9,593 nucleotides of DNA. Source: an uncultured Gammaproteobacteria bacterium (lineage in GTDB: Bacteria; Pseudomonadota; Gammaproteobacteria; Pseudomonadales; Litorivicinaceae). The DNA is taken from assembly GCA_913062835.1 (NCBI GenBank), contig CAJXXD010000019.1:1-9593 (forward strand). Reading direction: 5' to 3'. Below the pieces are notes generated by a model, which ran no database searches, was not told where the DNA came from, and worked only from the letters and a program-made list of their open reading frames with translations. Shown piece after piece: positions 7,891-9,593 of this stretch (position 1 is its first letter; each line of letters starts with the position of its first letter). The translations under genes and the position numbers were made by a program.

Positions 7891-9278
7891 AGATTATTAT
7901 TCTTGGGGCTGGCCAAGTCGGCGCAACCCTCGCGGAAAATCTAGCCTCAGAGGCCAACGACATCTGCGTGGTCGATGTAGACCGCCTTCGTTTGCGGGCT
8001 CTGCAAGATCGTTTAGATATCCAAACGATCCACGGTAATGGCTCCTATCCAGATATTTTAAGGGCAGCCGGCGGTGTGGACGCTGACATGCTTATTGCCG
8101 TAACCAATAGCGATGAAATCAACATGGTGGCCTGTCAAATCGCCGCCGCGCTATTCCGCACCCCCACCAAAATTGCACGGGTTCGCTCACCGGCATACGA
8201 CACCACCGCGGATTTAAAAACAAACCCGCTTTTTGGGGGTAAATCTGCGTTTTCGATCGACCAAATTATTCGACCTGAGCAACTGGTTACAGAAGCCATT
8301 TTCCGTTTGATTCAGCAGCCGGGCGCTCTTCAGGTGATGGATTTTGCGGGCGGTCTAGCGCAACTGGTGGCCGTTAAGGCTTATCCCGACGGCGCATTGG
8401 TCGGCCGGGAATTAAAAGATCTAAGGCAAGATTTACCCAAGGTCGACACTCGCGTGGCGGCGGTATTCCGTAAAGATCGACCCATCATCCCCCGCGGCGA
8501 CACAGTAATTGAAGCCGAAGATGAAGTGTTTTTTATTGCTGCTCGAAAAGATATTCGAGCGGTTGTCGCTGAGCTTCAAAAGCTTGAGAAGCCCTATCGC
8601 CGAGTTTTGATTGCCGGCGGCGGAAATATTGGAGCGCGCCTTGCGACCGCCATCGAGCACCAATATCGGGTGAAGTTAATTGAGCGGAGCCCACAGCGAT
8701 GCAAAGAGCTGTCAGAAATGCTCGACAAGACCGTAGTATTGCAAGGCGATGCCTCAAACCAAGACATGTTGGTAGAAGAAGGCATCGAAGACGTCGATGT
8801 ATTCTGTGCAGTCACCAACAGCGATGAAGCCAACATCATGTCCTCAATGCTCGCCAAACGGCTCGGTGCGCGAAAGGTCATGACCCTAATCACCAATGCA
8901 GCTTACGTTGATTTGGTGCAAGGCGGCTTAGTCGATATCGCCATCAGCCCCGAACAAGCGACAATTGGCTCGCTGTTGCAGCTGGTCCGTCGTGGCTCCA
9001 TCCATGCCGCTCACTCGTTACGCCGGGGCGCGGCCGAAGCGATCGAGGCAGTGGCCCATGGCGATTCAAGATCCAGTCGAGTGGTTGGCCGAAAAATTGG
9101 GCAAGTAGACCTTCCAAGTGGCGCAACGATTGGTGCCATTGTGCGCGGAGAAGAGGTCATCATTGCGCACGATCACATCGTCATTGAGCACGAGGATCAC
9201 GTGATTTTGTTCCTGACCGATAAGCGCAAAATCAGTGATGTCGAACGCTTGTTCTCTGTGGCACCCACCTTCTTGTAG
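7887..9278 (+). CDS. trkA: Trk potassium uptake regulatory subunit TrkA
   Basis: Cytoplasmic NAD(H)/nucleotide-binding regulator that gates the TrkH potassium channel. The 463 residues match TrkA (E. coli 458), with the expected duplicated layout of RCK N and C domains twice over. The first Rossmann motif is GAGQVG at 7-12, followed by [10 protein letters not shown] and [13 protein letters not shown]. The second is GGGNIG at 244-249, followed by [10 protein letters not shown] and [16 protein letters not shown]. The C-terminal RCK_C domain ends near residue 455. The start is GTG at 7887, overlapping the rsmB TGA (GTGA), with AAAAGG seven bases upstream; it puts the glycine motif at the family position. 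trkH begins six bases after the stop, so regulator and channel are made together. Confidence 0.97.
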   Translation: MKIIILGAGQVGATLAENLASEANDICVVDVDRLRLRALQDRLDIQTIHGNGSYPDILRAAGGVDADMLIAVTNSDEINMVACQIAAALFRTPTKIARVRSPAYDTTADLKTNPLFGGKSAFSIDQIIRPEQLVTEAIFRLIQQPGALQVMDFAGGLAQLVAVKAYPDGALVGRELKDLRQDLPKVDTRVAAVFRKDRPIIPRGDTVIEAEDEVFFIAARKDIRAVVAELQKLEKPYRRVLIAGGGNIGARLATAIEHQYRVKLIERSPQRCKELSEMLDKTVVLQGDASNQDMLVEEGIEDVDVFCAVTNSDEANIMSSMLAKRLGARKVMTLITNAAYVDLVQGGLVDIAISPEQATIGSLLQLVRRGSIHAAHSLRRGAAEAIEAVAHGDSRSSRVVGRKIGQVDLPSGATIGAIVRGEEVIIAHDHIVIEHEDHVILFLTDKRKISDVERLFSVAPTFL

Positions 9279-9284
9279 GCCTGT

Positions 9285-9593
9285 ATGCGGTTAAAAACGA
9301 TCCTCAGAATCCTTGGTCTGTTGCTAATGCTTTTCAGCTTCACCATGGTGCCCCCGATGATCGTCAGCTTAATTTTTAGTGACGACCAGTTGATGCTGTT
9401 TGCGACCGCTATGTGCCTCGTGTTCTTTGCAGGTTTTTTAGGGTGGATGCCCGTACGGCGAGAGAAGCGCGACCTAAGAATACGGGACGGATTCATTGTG
9501 ACGGTCATGTTCTGGCTTATTCTAAGTCTTGCAGGCGCTGTGCCATTTGCACTGTCTGAATCCCTCAATTTAAGCATCACAGATGCTGTCTTT
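9285..9593 (+). CDS. trkH: Trk potassium channel subunit TrkH (N-terminal part, cut by window end)
   Basis: The first 103 codons of a TrkH-type potassium transporter, open to the last base of the window. The N-terminus MRLKTILRILGLLLML followed by FSFTMVPP is characteristic. Hydrophobic segments lie at about 5-31, 36-56 and 70-91, and the last ends in the conserved AGAVPFALSES. The final visible residues, NLSITDAVF, match the conserved stretch before the first pore loop (E. coli TrkH: SPNLTITDAFF). The full protein should have about 480 residues in the inner membrane and work with TrkA, encoded just upstream. The ATG is six bases after the trkA stop with only a weak TAGG ribosome site, suggesting coupling. 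The selectivity filters lie beyond the window, so I cannot tell whether the gene is intact. Confidence 0.93.
   Translation, partial: MRLKTILRILGLLLMLFSFTMVPPMIVSLIFSDDQLMLFATAMCLVFFAGFLGWMPVRREKRDLRIRDGFIVTVMFWLILSLAGAVPFALSESLNLSITDAVF

Overview
The window is a compact, fully coding stretch of a gammaproteobacterial chromosome. The evidence is gene content and order: the trkA-rsmB-fmt-def block lies back to back with a tsaC-hemF-aroE block, the arrangement familiar from Pseudomonas and its relatives. Base composition looks moderate (low to mid 50s percent GC by eye). I cannot name a genus. I see no mobile elements, CRISPR, tRNA or rRNA, and no intergenic stretch longer than about 100 bases.

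Layout: (1) 106-642, plus strand: a gamma-carbonic-anhydrase-like protein (YrdA family). (2) 632-5085, minus strand: a tightly packed run of six genes, read from right to left as an unrecognised small exported protein, tsaC, hemF, aroE, purK and purE. Junctions are overlaps or gaps of 1 to 43 bases, so one operon is likely. It ends by running 11 bases into the 3' end of the yrdA-like gene. (3) 5117-9593, plus strand: def, fmt, rsmB, trkA and the first 103 codons of trkH, again with overlapping or nearly touching ends. The two runs diverge from only 31 noncoding bases (5086-5116).

The genes are nearly all housekeeping. Def and Fmt are the two halves of the formyl-methionine cycle. RsmB methylates 16S rRNA, and TsaC starts synthesis of t6A on tRNAs. 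HemF, AroE and PurK/PurE serve haem, aromatic and purine synthesis. TrkA/TrkH form the potassium uptake system. No new multi-gene system is visible.

The one real unknown is the 161-residue protein encoded at 4600-5085. It has a signal peptide and four cysteines in the predicted mature part, and sits where relatives usually carry a LysM-domain gene and dprA. Smaller points of interest are a hairpin spanning the overlapping convergent 3' ends near 636-654, a PurK with an unusual ATP-grasp loop, a TTG-started tsaC coupled to the upstream gene, and promoters that must lie inside coding sequence at the divergent junction.
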